The notes: generated by a model from the letters alone, not told the origin. A DNA stretch of 64,000 nt from Enterocloster hominis (ex Liu et al. 2021) (GCA_014385265.1 JACRTJ010000002.1:1-64000), one strand, 5' to 3'; counted from the first letter of the stretch, positions 8,283-17,275 are shown. Numbers and translations: made by a program.

Positions 8283-8349
8283 GGAAGCACCTCCTCATAA
8301 CTTCATATTCCGGTTTTGCTTAGGCGATGGTCTTATAAAGGTGAAGCGA

Positions 8350-9213
8350 TCATTGGGGTTTTATCTGAAGAATACCATCCGAGAGCACCAGCTCGCCGGA
8401 CTCAATGAGCGCATCCTCCTGATAAGCCCTTTTTTCAGCAATAAGAGAATCCTCCTGTACAGTAAGGACATAATCAAAATTCCCCCGGTCCGAAAGATCA
8501 TAACCGGTGCCTTCCGCATAGTCATAGACCAGGATCTGGTCGTTGACGATTCCTGAGCCAATACTCAGGGTGGAGCAAAGCTCTGGTTTGCCGTCTCCGG
8601 TGAGATCACAGAAATAAACGCTCCAGATGGGCATTCCATTATAGAGAGGGGTAATTTCGCTTCCCTTCACAGCTTCCAGCTGCTCTGCGCTCCAGCGAAA
8701 GGTGGTTTCTGGAAATTCCTCCAGATCATACTCTCTGACATCATCCCAGACCATTTCGTCTCCATGGAGACAGTCAAACCATTTGACTGGCCGGCCCGGC
8801 TCTGGAGCTTTGCTGCTTTCAGATGCGGATATTTCTTCATGGCTTATCACCACCTCCCCGTCCTCATCCAGACGGTAGATCTGGAACACGATCCCGATTT
8901 CCGGAACTTCTCCTTTTTTAAAGGAATCCGGATTAAAGAGGACACGGATCCCATCGCCGGGAGCCAGACCTTCGGGGATGGATACGCTGTCATAGCCGGT
9001 CAGGTCAAGGATCAGGGTCTCTGCCTCCAGCACGCCCCTGGGGGCATGGGAGTCCCCGGCCTTTATGGACCGGACCGTGATGGACGTTTCATCTGCGGAA
9101 ATCACCTCAGCGTTCATATAAGAGTCCCTGACCTCGCAGGCGGTGAGAAAAACAGCCAGGAAAAGCGGCAGCAGGTATATTGAGATCGTAAATCGGTCAT
9201 TTCTTCCTTTCAT
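8350..9213 (-). CDS. Hypothetical lipoprotein with a DxTGDGxPEL motif
   Basis: The 287-residue product has a lipoprotein signal with lipobox LTAC (Cys26). The first soluble part, about residues 30-130, looks beta-rich. After a short linker the second part, about 140-287, contains FCDLTGDGKPELC, the Asp/Gly-rich loop seen in FG-GAP-like and related secreted proteins, where it binds calcium. No enzyme family is recognised. The start has AGGAGG upstream. It is in an operon with another lipoprotein 17 bases upstream. An extracytoplasmic location is well supported; the role is unknown. Confidence 0.7.
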   Translation of the reverse strand: MKGRNDRFTISIYLLPLFLAVFLTACEVRDSYMNAEVISADETSITVRSIKAGDSHAPRGVLEAETLILDLTGYDSVSIPEGLAPGDGIRVLFNPDSFKKGEVPEIGIVFQIYRLDEDGEVVISHEEISASESSKAPEPGRPVKWFDCLHGDEMVWDDVREYDLEEFPETTFRWSAEQLEAVKGSEITPLYNGMPIWSVYFCDLTGDGKPELCSTLSIGSGIVNDQILVYDYAEGTGYDLSDRGNFDYVLTVQEDSLIAEKRAYQEDALIESGELVLSDGILQIKPQ

Positions 9214-9230
9214 AGAGTTCCACCTCCTGT

Positions 9231-9857
9231 TTATCTTAGAGGCGTCTGGCTAAAAGAAACGGTAATACAAAAGACCCGGTCATATCCATAGCCTTCTGCC
9301 CTGGACGGGTCGTGGAAAAAGTCCAGGTCCAGGGTCTCTATGGTGCCTCCGGAATCCAGGATCTGGAGGATCACAGGAATCTCTTCTTCCGGGATAATAT
9401 CCGCAGGCTGCTCCAGCTGTCTGGTAACACAGGCGGACGGGGCGGAGGACTCTTCGGCGCTTTCAAACGGCTCCCATTGGCTCACGCTGTTTTTTTCATC
9501 GATCTGTATGCCGGTCCGGATCCCATCGGGGATATTTTCAAATCCGAGAAACAAAAGCCCCTGGCTGCCGGACAGGGGAGTGCTGTTGGATGTGAACCGG
9601 TCCCATTGTCCGTTTTTCAGCTCATACGTGGTGACCGTAACCTGCCGGATGGTCTCATCCACGGTGAAGTCAAATAAACGGGACGAACCTACGGGAGCCA
9701 GCAGGTCTGCCAGCGCTTTTTCCTTGTGGGAAAGCTCGGCTTTTGTGAGTTTCATGGATCCTGCCGTCTCCTGTTTCCCGCAGGCGGAAAGAAGGACCGC
9801 CGACAGTATGAGGAGAGAAATGGTCATGATATGGAATATACGGTTTTTAAGCTTCAT
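9231..9857 (-). CDS. Hypothetical lipoprotein
   Basis: This 208-residue product has a clear lipoprotein signal with LSAC at the acyl Cys (about residue 26), then an Ala/Leu/Lys-rich helix and a mainly beta domain. No family is recognised. GGAGG precedes the ATG on the minus strand. It is the first gene of the minus-strand trio 9857 to 7743, transcribed away from the EcsC gene. Confidence 0.68.
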   Translation of the reverse strand: MKLKNRIFHIMTISLLILSAVLLSACGKQETAGSMKLTKAELSHKEKALADLLAPVGSSRLFDFTVDETIRQVTVTTYELKNGQWDRFTSNSTPLSGSQGLLFLGFENIPDGIRTGIQIDEKNSVSQWEPFESAEESSAPSACVTRQLEQPADIIPEEEIPVILQILDSGGTIETLDLDFFHDPSRAEGYGYDRVFCITVSFSQTPLR

Positions 9858-9957
9858 AGGCCCCTCCTTTTCTGTTTTCGTTTCGTGTCTGGTATCTTCT
9901 TATTTCCAGTGAGATCAAGCGGACCTCAGAGCGGTTTTTAAGGATTTCTTTGATTTC

Positions 9958-10034
9958 ATTATACCAGAAGGGCAAAAGAAAAGTCTGACATTTTTCTTAC
10001 ACCTGTTTTAATTTTCTTCTGTTTCTGCTATAAT
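9958..10034. promoter_or_regulatory. Divergent -10 boxes between lipoprotein operon and ecsC
   Basis: A TATAAT at 10029-10034 reads toward the EcsC gene. A TATAAT on the minus strand (ATTATA at 9958-9963) reads toward the lipoprotein genes. Neither has a good -35 hexamer 17 bases away, so both may be activator-dependent or extended in other ways. Confidence 0.5.
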
Positions 10035-10068
10035 CCGTAGAAAACAGCCGCAGGAGGTGGAAGAGAAT

Positions 10069-10869
10069 ATGAAATTCATAAAAAAATCTCCAGTGACCCT
10101 GGAGCTGGAGAAGATCGAAAAGGAAGAGAAACGGCTGGAGCAAAGGGCTTTGTCCCGTACAGAGCCCGGCTGGAAGGAGGCGCTGACGGCCAGGATCCCT
10201 ACAAAGATGTCGGAAAACCTTCAGAAGGCGTTCTGCATGGCCTTCCGGACGATTTTTGAAAAGGGGAATCCTCTGATCGAAAAGACCTACCGGAGGGACG
10301 AACTGGAAAAGGATTTTAAGGTCCGGGATTTTTCCCTGGATTTAAAGGAAAGCCGGAAGGAGTACAAAAAGCTCCGGACCGAGGCTGCCAGAAGAAATTT
10401 GAAAAACCAGGCTGTCAGCGCGGCGGAGGGCCTGGGGCTGGGGCTTTTAGGCGTGGGCCTGCCGGACATCGCCATATTTACGGCCATGCTTTTAAGGGGC
10501 GTTTATGAGACGGCGCTGTATTTTGGATTTTCCTATGATACGCCGGAGGAACGGTTTTTTATCTTATGTCTCCTGGAGGCTTCTGTCAGCCGGGGGGAGC
10601 AGTGGGCCGAGAACAACGCACGGGTGGACAGGCTGATCTATACGCTGGTCCAGAAGAAAGAACTGAACGTATCCGAAGAGGATCTGGAGGCACAGATCCA
10701 GGCGGTGGGAAACGCCTTTGCCATAGACATGCTGGCCGCCAAATTTATCCAGGGCCTTCCGGTGGTGGGAGCCTTCGGCGGCCTTTCCAATCCGGTCTGC
10801 TGGAAGCAGGTCATGACCTATGTGCAGTTAAAATATAGGAAGCGGTATATCATGGGCAAAACTGGTTGA
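10069..10869 (+). CDS. EcsC family protein
   Basis: The 266-residue protein matches the EcsC family, named after the third gene of the Bacillus subtilis ecs operon; its biochemical role is not established. The N-terminal 110 residues are highly charged and probably helical. A Gly-rich amphipathic stretch follows (AAEGLGLGLLGVGLPD, about 122-137), with further hydrophobic helices to about 240. The start at 10069 lies 11 bases after AGGAGG (10052-10057); the GTG at 10057 overlaps that site and cannot be used. No ABC transporter genes are next to it. The yicC promoter overlaps its stop codon. Confidence 0.75.
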   Translation: MKFIKKSPVTLELEKIEKEEKRLEQRALSRTEPGWKEALTARIPTKMSENLQKAFCMAFRTIFEKGNPLIEKTYRRDELEKDFKVRDFSLDLKESRKEYKKLRTEAARRNLKNQAVSAAEGLGLGLLGVGLPDIAIFTAMLLRGVYETALYFGFSYDTPEERFFILCLLEASVSRGEQWAENNARVDRLIYTLVQKKELNVSEEDLEAQIQAVGNAFAIDMLAAKFIQGLPVVGAFGGLSNPVCWKQVMTYVQLKYRKRYIMGKTG

Positions 10870-10894
10870 CTACCTTTTCCATTTGCCTTATAAT
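10866..10894 (+). promoter_or_regulatory. Strong sigma-A type promoter for yicC operon
   Basis: TTGACT at 10866-10871 and TATAAT at 10889-10894 are separated by exactly 17 bases, close to the vegetative consensus. The -35 box overlaps the TGA stop of the EcsC gene. The yicC start follows 35 bases later. Confidence 0.85.
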
Positions 10895-10929
10895 GATTTT
10901 ATCTATGTGAAAGCGAGGCATGGTTGAAA

Positions 10930-11808
10930 ATGATAAAAAGCATGACCGGTTTCGGCCGGTGCGAGGCTGTGACGGATGAATGTAAGATATCTGTTGAGAT
11001 CAAGGCAGTGAACCACCGCTATCTGGACCTGAGCATCAAAATGCCCAAGAAATTCAACTATTTCGAGGCGGCGATGCGGACCCTCTTAAAGGATTATATC
11101 CAGAGGGGCAAGGTCGATGTGTTTATTACCTACGAGGATTATACGGAGGACCAGGTTTCCTTAAAATATAACAGCACACTGGCCGCCGAATATATGAAAA
11201 ACTTTGAAAAGATGGCAGAGCAGTTCGGTCTGGAGGACGATGTGACCGTTTCCATGCTCTCCCGGTGCCCGGAGGTCCTTACCATGGAGCAGGTGCCGGA
11301 GGATGAGGAGCACATGTGGGCCATGCTTCAGGAGGTCCTGAAGGGAGCCGCTGAAAACTTTGTGGAGACAAGGCTCAGAGAGGGAGAGAACCTGAAGAAC
11401 GACCTGATCGGAAAGCTGGACCATATGCTGTCTATGGTGGACTTTATCGAGGAGCGTTCCCCGAAGATCCTGGAGGAATACCGGCAGCGGCTGGGAGACA
11501 AGGTACGGGAGCTTCTCCAGAACTCCACCATCGACGAGTCCAGGATCCTCACAGAGGTGACGGTCTTTGCAGATAAGATCTGTGTGGACGAGGAGACGGT
11601 CCGCTTAAGGAGCCATATCGAGGGAATGAAGAAGGAACTTCTGGCCGGCGGCAGTGTGGGAAGGAAGCTGGATTTCATTGCCCAGGAGATGAACCGGGAA
11701 TCCAATACGATCCTGTCCAAATCCAATGACCTGGAGATCTCGGACCAGGGGATCCTTTTAAAGACAGAGATCGAAAAAGTAAGAGAGCAGATTCAGAACA
11801 TTGAATAA
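10930..11808 (+). CDS. yicC: YicC family endoribonuclease
   Basis: The 292-residue protein begins with the family hallmark MIKSMTGFGR and contains NHRYLDLSIKMP near residue 30 and FIAQEMNRESNTILSKS near the C-terminus. YicC proteins are stress-associated endoribonucleases. The start at 10930 was chosen over an upstream TTG because of the family N-terminus. It heads a classic run with gmk 16 bases downstream. The remA (DUF370) gene that often sits between yicC and gmk in clostridia is missing here. Confidence 0.9.
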   Translation: MIKSMTGFGRCEAVTDECKISVEIKAVNHRYLDLSIKMPKKFNYFEAAMRTLLKDYIQRGKVDVFITYEDYTEDQVSLKYNSTLAAEYMKNFEKMAEQFGLEDDVTVSMLSRCPEVLTMEQVPEDEEHMWAMLQEVLKGAAENFVETRLREGENLKNDLIGKLDHMLSMVDFIEERSPKILEEYRQRLGDKVRELLQNSTIDESRILTEVTVFADKICVDEETVRLRSHIEGMKKELLAGGSVGRKLDFIAQEMNRESNTILSKSNDLEISDQGILLKTEIEKVREQIQNIE

Positions 11809-11824
11809 TACTGGAGTGATGACT

Positions 11825-12457
11825 ATGAAACGACAAGGGATGCTGGCCGTTGTCTCGGGCTTTTCCGGGGCAGGCAAGGGAACGGTCATGAAGGCGTTGT
11901 TGGAGAAATACGATAATTATGCGCTTTCCATTTCTGCCACCACGAGAGCGCCCCGTCCCGGAGAGCAGGACGGACGGGAATATTTCTTTATGACCGACGG
12001 GCAGTTTGAGGAGCTGATCCAGAACGACCGCCTCATCGAGCACGCCCGGTATGTGAACCATTATTACGGGACTCCCAGATCCTATGTGGAATCCAAAATG
12101 GCCGAGGGGAAGGACGTGATCCTTGAGATCGAGATCCAGGGTGCGCTGAATGTGAAAAGGCAGTACCCGGACGCCATCCTGATCTTCGTGGTGCCGCCCA
12201 CAGCCGCAGAGCTGAAGCGGAGGCTGGTGAGCCGCGGAACAGAGACGGAGGAAGTGATCGCCAGCCGTTTAAAACGGGCTCTGGAGGAATCCGAGGAAAT
12301 GGAGTCCTATGATTACATCCTGGTGAACGACACCGTGGACCAGTGCGTGGAGGAGCTCCACCATCTGATCCAGTCCCAGCACTTAAAGGCCGGAAACAGC
12401 AGAACGCTGATGGACCGGATAAAAACAGAGCTGCATGAACTGGCGGAAAGCCTCTGA
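11825..12457 (+). CDS. gmk: Guanylate kinase
   Basis: This 210-residue enzyme phosphorylates GMP to GDP with ATP. The P-loop is GFSGAGKGTV; the GMP-binding part shows STTRAPRPGE (Ser-Ala-Thr-Thr-Arg), DGREYFF and EIQGALNVK. The start at 11825 has GGAG 8 bases upstream; upstream in-frame codons at 11801 and 11819 fit less well. The gene lies between yicC and rpoZ, the usual order in Bacillota. GTP pools set by this enzyme also feed the alarmone synthetase found elsewhere in the window. Confidence 0.95.
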   Translation: MKRQGMLAVVSGFSGAGKGTVMKALLEKYDNYALSISATTRAPRPGEQDGREYFFMTDGQFEELIQNDRLIEHARYVNHYYGTPRSYVESKMAEGKDVILEIEIQGALNVKRQYPDAILIFVVPPTAAELKRRLVSRGTETEEVIASRLKRALEESEEMESYDYILVNDTVDQCVEELHHLIQSQHLKAGNSRTLMDRIKTELHELAESL

Positions 12458-12562
12458 TCCATGGCGGATCCGGGCCTCAGCCGGTAATATATAGAAGCAG
12501 GGAGCAGCTGCCGGAGGAAAAGGCGGCTGTTAAAGAACGCAGAATGCGAAAGGAGACCTTTT

Positions 12563-12886
12563 ATGTTACATCCATCTTATACAGACCTGATCGAGGCAGT
12601 AAACAGCGGCGTGGAGCCGGGTGAGCAGCCGGTGGTCCAGAGCCGTTATTCCATCGTGATCGCGGCAGCCAAGCGCGCCAGACAGCTGATCGCCGGAGCC
12701 GATCCCTTAGTGGCCGGAGCAGCGAGAAAGAAGCCGCTTTCCACAGCCGTACAGGAATTATACGAGCAGAAGGTGACGATCCTTCCCGAAGAGGAGGAGC
12801 TGCCGGAGGAGGCTTCTCTGACAGAGAACGATGAAGCAGAGTGCGGTGCCAAAGACGCCGCAGAAGAGGCTGAAAAGGAAGAATAA
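12563..12886 (+). CDS. rpoZ: RNA polymerase omega subunit
   Basis: The 107-residue product carries the omega core (about 15-75) with SRYSIVIAAAKRARQL and the KPLSTAVQELYE segment that grips the beta-prime subunit. The tail, from about 82, is strongly acidic (Glu/Ala/Asp), longer than in E. coli. GAAAGGAG lies upstream of the ATG. A leader hairpin at 12505-12529 (CAGCTGCC with GGCGGCTG) precedes it. A terminator follows at once. Confidence 0.92.
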   Translation: MLHPSYTDLIEAVNSGVEPGEQPVVQSRYSIVIAAAKRARQLIAGADPLVAGAARKKPLSTAVQELYEQKVTILPEEEELPEEASLTENDEAECGAKDAAEEAEKEE

Positions 12887-12893
12887 GAGGAAC

Positions 12894-12943
12894 AAAGGGG
12901 GGAGAACAGCTCTAGGGATTTACTGCTGGCTTCCCCTTTTTTT
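12894..12943 (+). terminator. Terminator after rpoZ
   Basis: AAAGGGG (12894-12900) and CAGC (12907-12910) fold against GCTG (12925-12928) and CCCCTTT. Seven T residues follow at 12937-12943. rimO starts only 21 bases beyond, so read-through must supply most of the downstream transcript unless a hidden promoter exists. Confidence 0.7.
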
Positions 12944-12964
12944 CAAAAGAAAGGAAAAACTGGA

Positions 12965-14302
12965 ATGAATCTGCTTTTCATATCACTGGGCTGTGATAAA
13001 AACCTGGTGGATACGGAAAAAATGCTCGGGATCCTGGGCGGAGAGGGATACAGCTTTGTGGACGATGAATCGGATGCCGATGTGATCGTCGTCAACACCT
13101 GCTGCTTCATCGGGGATGCCAAGGAAGAGAGCGTCAACACCATCCTGGAGATGGCAGAGCTTAAAAAGAGCGGCCGTCTGAAGGCCCTGATCGTCACCGG
13201 CTGTCTGGCGGAGCGGTATAAAAACGAGATTACCGAGGAGATCCCGGAGGTGGATGCCGTTTTAGGCACCACATCCTATGAGGAGATCGCCGGAGCCATA
13301 AGAGAGGCTTTAAAGGGTGAAAAAACACTGGTATTTAAGGACATCGACGCACCGGTGGGCAAGGAAACGAAGCGGCTGGTGACCACCGGCGGCCACTACG
13401 CATTTTTAAAGATCGCTGAGGGCTGCGATAAGCGGTGCACCTACTGCATCATTCCTTATTTAAGGGGAAGATACAGGAGCGTTCCCATGGAGCAGCTGGA
13501 AAAGGAGGCCAGGGAGCTGGCGGACCAGGGGGTAAAGGAGCTGATCCTGGTGGCCCAGGAGACCACCCTTTACGGAAAGGACCTGTACGGGGAAAAGAAG
13601 CTTCCGGAGCTTTTAAGACGGCTTTCTTCGATTCCGGGGATCCAGTGGATCCGTCTCCAGTACTGTTATCCCGAGGAGATCACCGACGAGCTGATCGAGA
13701 CCATAAAGAATGAAGAGAAGGTCTGCCACTATCTGGATATTCCTATCCAGCACGCCAGTGACGCCATACTAAAGCGTATGGGACGGCGAACCAGCAATAA
13801 GGAGATCCGGGAGCTGGTGGCAAAGCTCCGCCGGGAGATCCCGGATATCGCTCTGCGAACCACCTTTATTTCCGGCTTCCCGGGGGAGACGGAGGAGGAC
13901 CATGAGATCCTCATGGAGTTTGTGGACGATATGGAGTTTGACCGCCTGGGCGTCTTCGCTTACTCTCCGGAGGAGGATACCCCAGCCTATTCCTTTAAGG
14001 ACCAGGTACCCGATGAGGTGAAGGAGGAGCGGAGGGCGGAGATCATGGAGCTTCAGCAGGACATTGCTTTTGAAAAGTCCGAGTCCATGAAAGGAAGCGT
14101 TCTGGAAGTGATGATCGAGGGAAAGGTGGCCGACGAAAACGCCTATGTGGGCCGCACCTATATGGACAGCCCAGGCGTGGACGGGCTGATCTTTGTGAAC
14201 ACAGGGCTTTCCCTGATGTCCGGGGACTTTGTACGGGTCCGGGTCACAGGCGCTCTGGAATATGATCTGATTGGGGAGGTTGAAGATGAATTTACCGAAT
14301 AA
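12965..14302 (+). CDS. rimO: Ribosomal protein S12 methylthiotransferase RimO
   Basis: The 445-residue radical-SAM enzyme adds a methylthio group to an aspartate of ribosomal protein S12. It has the N-terminal MTTase domain with three cluster Cys (LGCDKNLVD, NTCCFIG, TGCLAERY). The radical-SAM motif is CDKRCTYCIIP, Cys-x3-Cys-x2-Cys, at about residue 154. The C-terminal TRAM domain runs from about 375. The opening ISLGCDKNLVDTE is typical of RimO rather than MiaB. The last 17 bases overlap pgsA. Confidence 0.95.
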   Translation: MNLLFISLGCDKNLVDTEKMLGILGGEGYSFVDDESDADVIVVNTCCFIGDAKEESVNTILEMAELKKSGRLKALIVTGCLAERYKNEITEEIPEVDAVLGTTSYEEIAGAIREALKGEKTLVFKDIDAPVGKETKRLVTTGGHYAFLKIAEGCDKRCTYCIIPYLRGRYRSVPMEQLEKEARELADQGVKELILVAQETTLYGKDLYGEKKLPELLRRLSSIPGIQWIRLQYCYPEEITDELIETIKNEEKVCHYLDIPIQHASDAILKRMGRRTSNKEIRELVAKLRREIPDIALRTTFISGFPGETEEDHEILMEFVDDMEFDRLGVFAYSPEEDTPAYSFKDQVPDEVKEERRAEIMELQQDIAFEKSESMKGSVLEVMIEGKVADENAYVGRTYMDSPGVDGLIFVNTGLSLMSGDFVRVRVTGALEYDLIGEVEDEFTE

Positions 14303-14828
14303 ACTGACGATCCTGCGGGTGATCATGATCCCGTTCTTTGTGCTGACCCTTTTATATGACGGCGGCGAAAACCAGACCCTGCGGTATGTGGCCGCAGCGA
14401 TCTTCATCATTGCCAGCCTGACCGATATGCTGGACGGAAAGATCGCAAGGAAATACAATCTGGTGACCAACTTTGGAAAATTTATGGACCCTCTGGCCGA
14501 TAAGCTGCTGGTATGCTCGGCCCTGATCTGCCTGGTGGAGCTTAAGGAGCTCCCGGCCTGGATGGTAATTGTGATCATCAGCCGGGAATTCATCATCAGC
14601 GGCTTCCGTCTGGTGGCCTCTGACAACGGGGTGGTCATCGCCGCCAGCTACTGGGGAAAGTTTAAGACCACCTTCCAGATGATCGCAGTGGTCCTTCTGA
14701 TCGTTGGGATCCCGGCCCTGTCCATGGTGACAACGGCCGTGGTATGGATCGCCCTGGTCCTGACTGTGATCTCTCTGGTGGATTATATCACAAAAAACGT
14801 GAATGTTCTGAAAGAAGGGAAAATGTAA
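14286..14828 (+). CDS. pgsA: CDP-diacylglycerol-glycerol-3-phosphate 3-phosphatidyltransferase
   Basis: This 180-residue integral membrane enzyme makes phosphatidylglycerolphosphate. The CDP-alcohol phosphotransferase motif D-x2-D-G-x2-A-R-x8-G-x3-D-x3-D is present as DMLDGKIARKYN followed by FGKFMDPLADK. The start at 14286 has GGGGAGG 6 bases upstream. It overlaps rimO by 17 bases and the cinA-like gene by one base (TAATG), so the three are translationally linked. Confidence 0.94.
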   Translation: MNLPNKLTILRVIMIPFFVLTLLYDGGENQTLRYVAAAIFIIASLTDMLDGKIARKYNLVTNFGKFMDPLADKLLVCSALICLVELKELPAWMVIVIISREFIISGFRLVASDNGVVIAASYWGKFKTTFQMIAVVLLIVGIPALSMVTTAVVWIALVLTVISLVDYITKNVNVLKEGKM

Positions 14829-15565
14829 TGATCAGAACAGAAAAGGGCTATGGACAGATCTTTAAGATCTATGGGGTCAGCGAGACCGAAGTAAAAGACG
14901 CCTTAAAGGAGATCCTGAACCAGGGAAGCGCCGTCCCGGTCTATACAAGGCGGCGGGGCAAGGAGGTCCATGTGCTGGCAGAAACGGCGGAGACTGATGA
15001 AGAACGGGCAAAGGAGCTTTTAAGGCCCGTATCCCGTTCCATAAAAAAAGCCCTGGGAGATATGTACTATACCACCAGGGAAAACGAGACCATGGAGGAA
15101 GCCGTGGTCCGTCTCCTGGTGAAAAACAAGCTGACAGTGACCACAGTGGAATCCTGCACCGGTGGTATGATCGCGTCGAAGATCGTCAATGTGGCCGGAG
15201 CCTCAGAGGTCTTTAACCAGGGCTTTGTCACCTACTCCAATAAGGCCAAGAGGAAAATGGTGGGAGTGGGGAAAAACACGCTGAAAAAATACGGGGCTGT
15301 AAGTGAGCCCACGGCCAGGGAAATGGCGGCCGGAGGAGCAGAGGAGGCCGATGCGGAGGCCGCTGTGGCAGTGACCGGGATCGCAGGCCCAGACGGCGGC
15401 ACCGATGAAAAGCCCGTGGGCCTGGTCTATATTGCCTGCTGTCTGAACGGCGACGTGACAGTGGAGGAGTGCCATTTCCACGGCTCCAGAACAGAAATAC
15501 GGGAACAGTCAGCCATGGAGGCCCTGGATCTTCTGCGGCGCTGTATCCTGAAAAACTGCGGCTAG
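14828..15565 (+). CDS. CinA family protein lacking the N-terminal domain
   Basis: The 245-residue product holds a middle KH-like segment (about 10-75) and the C-terminal nicotinamide-nucleotide amidase domain (about 85-245). The latter shows TVESCTGGMIASKI with the catalytic Ser/Cys region, GFVTYSNKAKRKMVGV and TGIAGPDGGTDEKPVGLVYI. Full CinA proteins are about 410 residues because of an N-terminal molybdopterin-binding-like (COG1058) domain, which is absent here. The ATG overlaps the pgsA stop, so the short form looks genuine rather than a frameshift product. Deamidation of NMN, the known role of the C-terminal domain, may be retained. No recA follows, unlike in many Bacillota. Confidence 0.88.
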   Translation: MIRTEKGYGQIFKIYGVSETEVKDALKEILNQGSAVPVYTRRRGKEVHVLAETAETDEERAKELLRPVSRSIKKALGDMYYTTRENETMEEAVVRLLVKNKLTVTTVESCTGGMIASKIVNVAGASEVFNQGFVTYSNKAKRKMVGVGKNTLKKYGAVSEPTAREMAAGGAEEADAEAAVAVTGIAGPDGGTDEKPVGLVYIACCLNGDVTVEECHFHGSRTEIREQSAMEALDLLRRCILKNCG

Positions 15566-15566
15566 G

Positions 15567-15884
15567 ATGCGGTTTTATGAACGGCTGTATGTGGGGGATG
15601 AGGCGAAGAAACGGCGGTATTCCATCATCCAGGCAGTGAGAGAAGGGAAAAAAACAGGATACTGGATCCTGACCCTTCCCTCCAATGGGAAAAACCTTCT
15701 GGATCTTTATCCGGCCATGGCCCTGGCGCAGCCATATTATAAGGAAAAAGATATGCTGATCCTGGGGATCGCCGCCGACCACGACGATGCGGTCCGGCTT
15801 TCTGCCAGGATCGTCAACCAGGTATACCAGAAGACCGGAGGCTTTGACGTTGCCGGTTTTCTCCTGGGAAATCTGAAAGAGTAG
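15567..15884 (+). CDS. Conserved hypothetical protein, 105 residues
   Basis: A soluble, mixed alpha/beta protein starting MRFYERLYVGDEAKKRRYSI. I recognise no named domain. It begins one base after the cinA-like stop codon and is followed after 11 bases by the DUF2953 gene, so it is part of the operon. The tight packing in a housekeeping run makes it a real gene. Confidence 0.72.
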   Translation: MRFYERLYVGDEAKKRRYSIIQAVREGKKTGYWILTLPSNGKNLLDLYPAMALAQPYYKEKDMLILGIAADHDDAVRLSARIVNQVYQKTGGFDVAGFLLGNLKE

Positions 15885-15895
15885 GGGAGTCTGGA

Positions 15896-16861
15896 ATGCT
15901 CCATGTGTTATTATTCATACTGAAGATCCTGGAGATCATCCTGCTTGCAGTCCTGGGGATCATCCTGGCGGGTGTCCTTCTGGCCCTCTTTGTTCCGGTG
16001 CGGTACCGGGCGGATGGAAGCTTTTATAAGATCTCCAGAGGCGAGGCCTGTATTTCCTGGCTGTTCCGTGCCTTCCGGGTCACGGCCTCCTGGGAGGAGA
16101 AGCTGGTGGTGACGGTGAAGGTCTTATGGCTCCAGCCGTTCCAGGAGACCCTCTGGGAAAGGGAGCCGGAGACGGAGGATACGGGAAATGAGGATCCCTG
16201 GGCAGGGATGGACGACTGCTTTCCGCCATACGGGCCGGAGGGGGAGATGTCTGGGGCCGGCGGTTCCCAGGAGGATCCGGTCATCGGTCCGGGGGCCGGA
16301 CAGGAGGAAGCCGGCATACCTGTGGACCAGGAGCCGGAAATGGTCCATATGGCCGAGCTTCTGGGAGCAGGGGAGGAGAGTCCCAATCGTCTGCCGCAGC
16401 AGACCGGGATGGAGGAAGCAGAAAAACGCCCGTCCCGCCTGGATCGGTTAAAAAACACGGCGGTGCGTATGAGAGAGCGGTTCCACTCTGCAAAGATGAA
16501 ATACCGGAAGCTTAAGAGGACCCTCACGGATGAGGAAAATAAAAAGACCTTCCGGCTGGTACGGCGGCAGATCGTCCGGCTGATCCGCCATCTGCTTCCA
16601 CAGACCCTTAAGGGAACCTTGCGGTTCGGGTTTGAGGATCCCAGCTATACGGGCCAGGTACTGGCGGCAGTCAGTCCCTTTTACGGCGTTTACGCCAGGA
16701 GCTTCACGCTGATCCCGGAGTTTGAGGAAAAGATCCTGGAGGGAGAGGTCCATATCCGGGGGCGGATCCGCGCAGCCACAGTCCTGTGGACCGCCGGCCG
16801 TGTATTCTTAAACAAAAATTTCCGCAGGCTGCTGCGGGGAAGAGGCAGGAGAAAGGAGTAA
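15896..16861 (+). CDS. DUF2953 membrane protein
   Basis: The 321-residue protein has an N-terminal membrane helix (about 3-32). A beta-type segment is followed by an acidic, Pro/Gly/Glu-rich linker of about 100 residues (about 90-190) that is likely disordered, then a basic helix and a C-terminal domain starting near GTLRFGFEDPSYTG. This arrangement fits DUF2953, found in spore-formers. It lies 3 bases before the GerW homologue, with which it is usually paired, so a sporulation role is likely but its molecular function is unknown. Confidence 0.8.
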   Translation: MLHVLLFILKILEIILLAVLGIILAGVLLALFVPVRYRADGSFYKISRGEACISWLFRAFRVTASWEEKLVVTVKVLWLQPFQETLWEREPETEDTGNEDPWAGMDDCFPPYGPEGEMSGAGGSQEDPVIGPGAGQEEAGIPVDQEPEMVHMAELLGAGEESPNRLPQQTGMEEAEKRPSRLDRLKNTAVRMRERFHSAKMKYRKLKRTLTDEENKKTFRLVRRQIVRLIRHLLPQTLKGTLRFGFEDPSYTGQVLAAVSPFYGVYARSFTLIPEFEEKILEGEVHIRGRIRAATVLWTAGRVFLNKNFRRLLRGRGRRKE

Positions 16862-16864
16862 GAA

Positions 16865-17275
16865 ATGGCAGAAAATCAGTTTCCTTCAACGGTGGACGCG
16901 CTTTTGAAGGGTATGGATAATTTTATTACGACAAAGACCGTGGTGGGAGAGCCGTTAAAGGTGGAGGATGCCGTCATCATCCCCTTGATGGACGTGTCCT
17001 GCGGCATGGGAGCCGGCTCCTATGTCCAGAATTCCAAAGCCAATACCGGCGGCGGCATGGGAGCCAGGATGTCCCCCAGCGCCATCCTGGTGATCCAGAA
17101 CGGAATGACCCGGCTTGTGAACATCCGGCACCAGGACGCCATGACAAAGGCTCTGGATATGGTGCCGGATCTGGTAAACCGCTTTGTGGGCGGAAAGGAT
17201 ATTTCCCCGGAGGCCATGGAAAAGGCGGAGGATATGAAAGCGGGTTATGAAGCGGAGGCAAAAGAAGAAAAATAG
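16865..17275 (+). CDS. GerW (YtfJ) family sporulation protein
   Basis: The 136-residue protein matches the YtfJ/GerW family of spore proteins, with TKTVVGEPLKVEDAVIIP and the Gly-rich stretch GMGAGSY...GGGMGARMSPSA. In Bacillus subtilis, GerW is needed for germination through SleB/GerB-type signals. The start follows AAGGAG. Its presence implies an endospore-forming lineage. Confidence 0.88.
   Translation: MAENQFPSTVDALLKGMDNFITTKTVVGEPLKVEDAVIIPLMDVSCGMGAGSYVQNSKANTGGGMGARMSPSAILVIQNGMTRLVNIRHQDAMTKALDMVPDLVNRFVGGKDISPEAMEKAEDMKAGYEAEAKEEK

Noticed and set aside
13769-14638. Minus-strand ORF of 289 codons across rimO and pgsA
   Set aside because: Antisense to two overlapping conserved genes, with low-complexity composition and no signal of its own.
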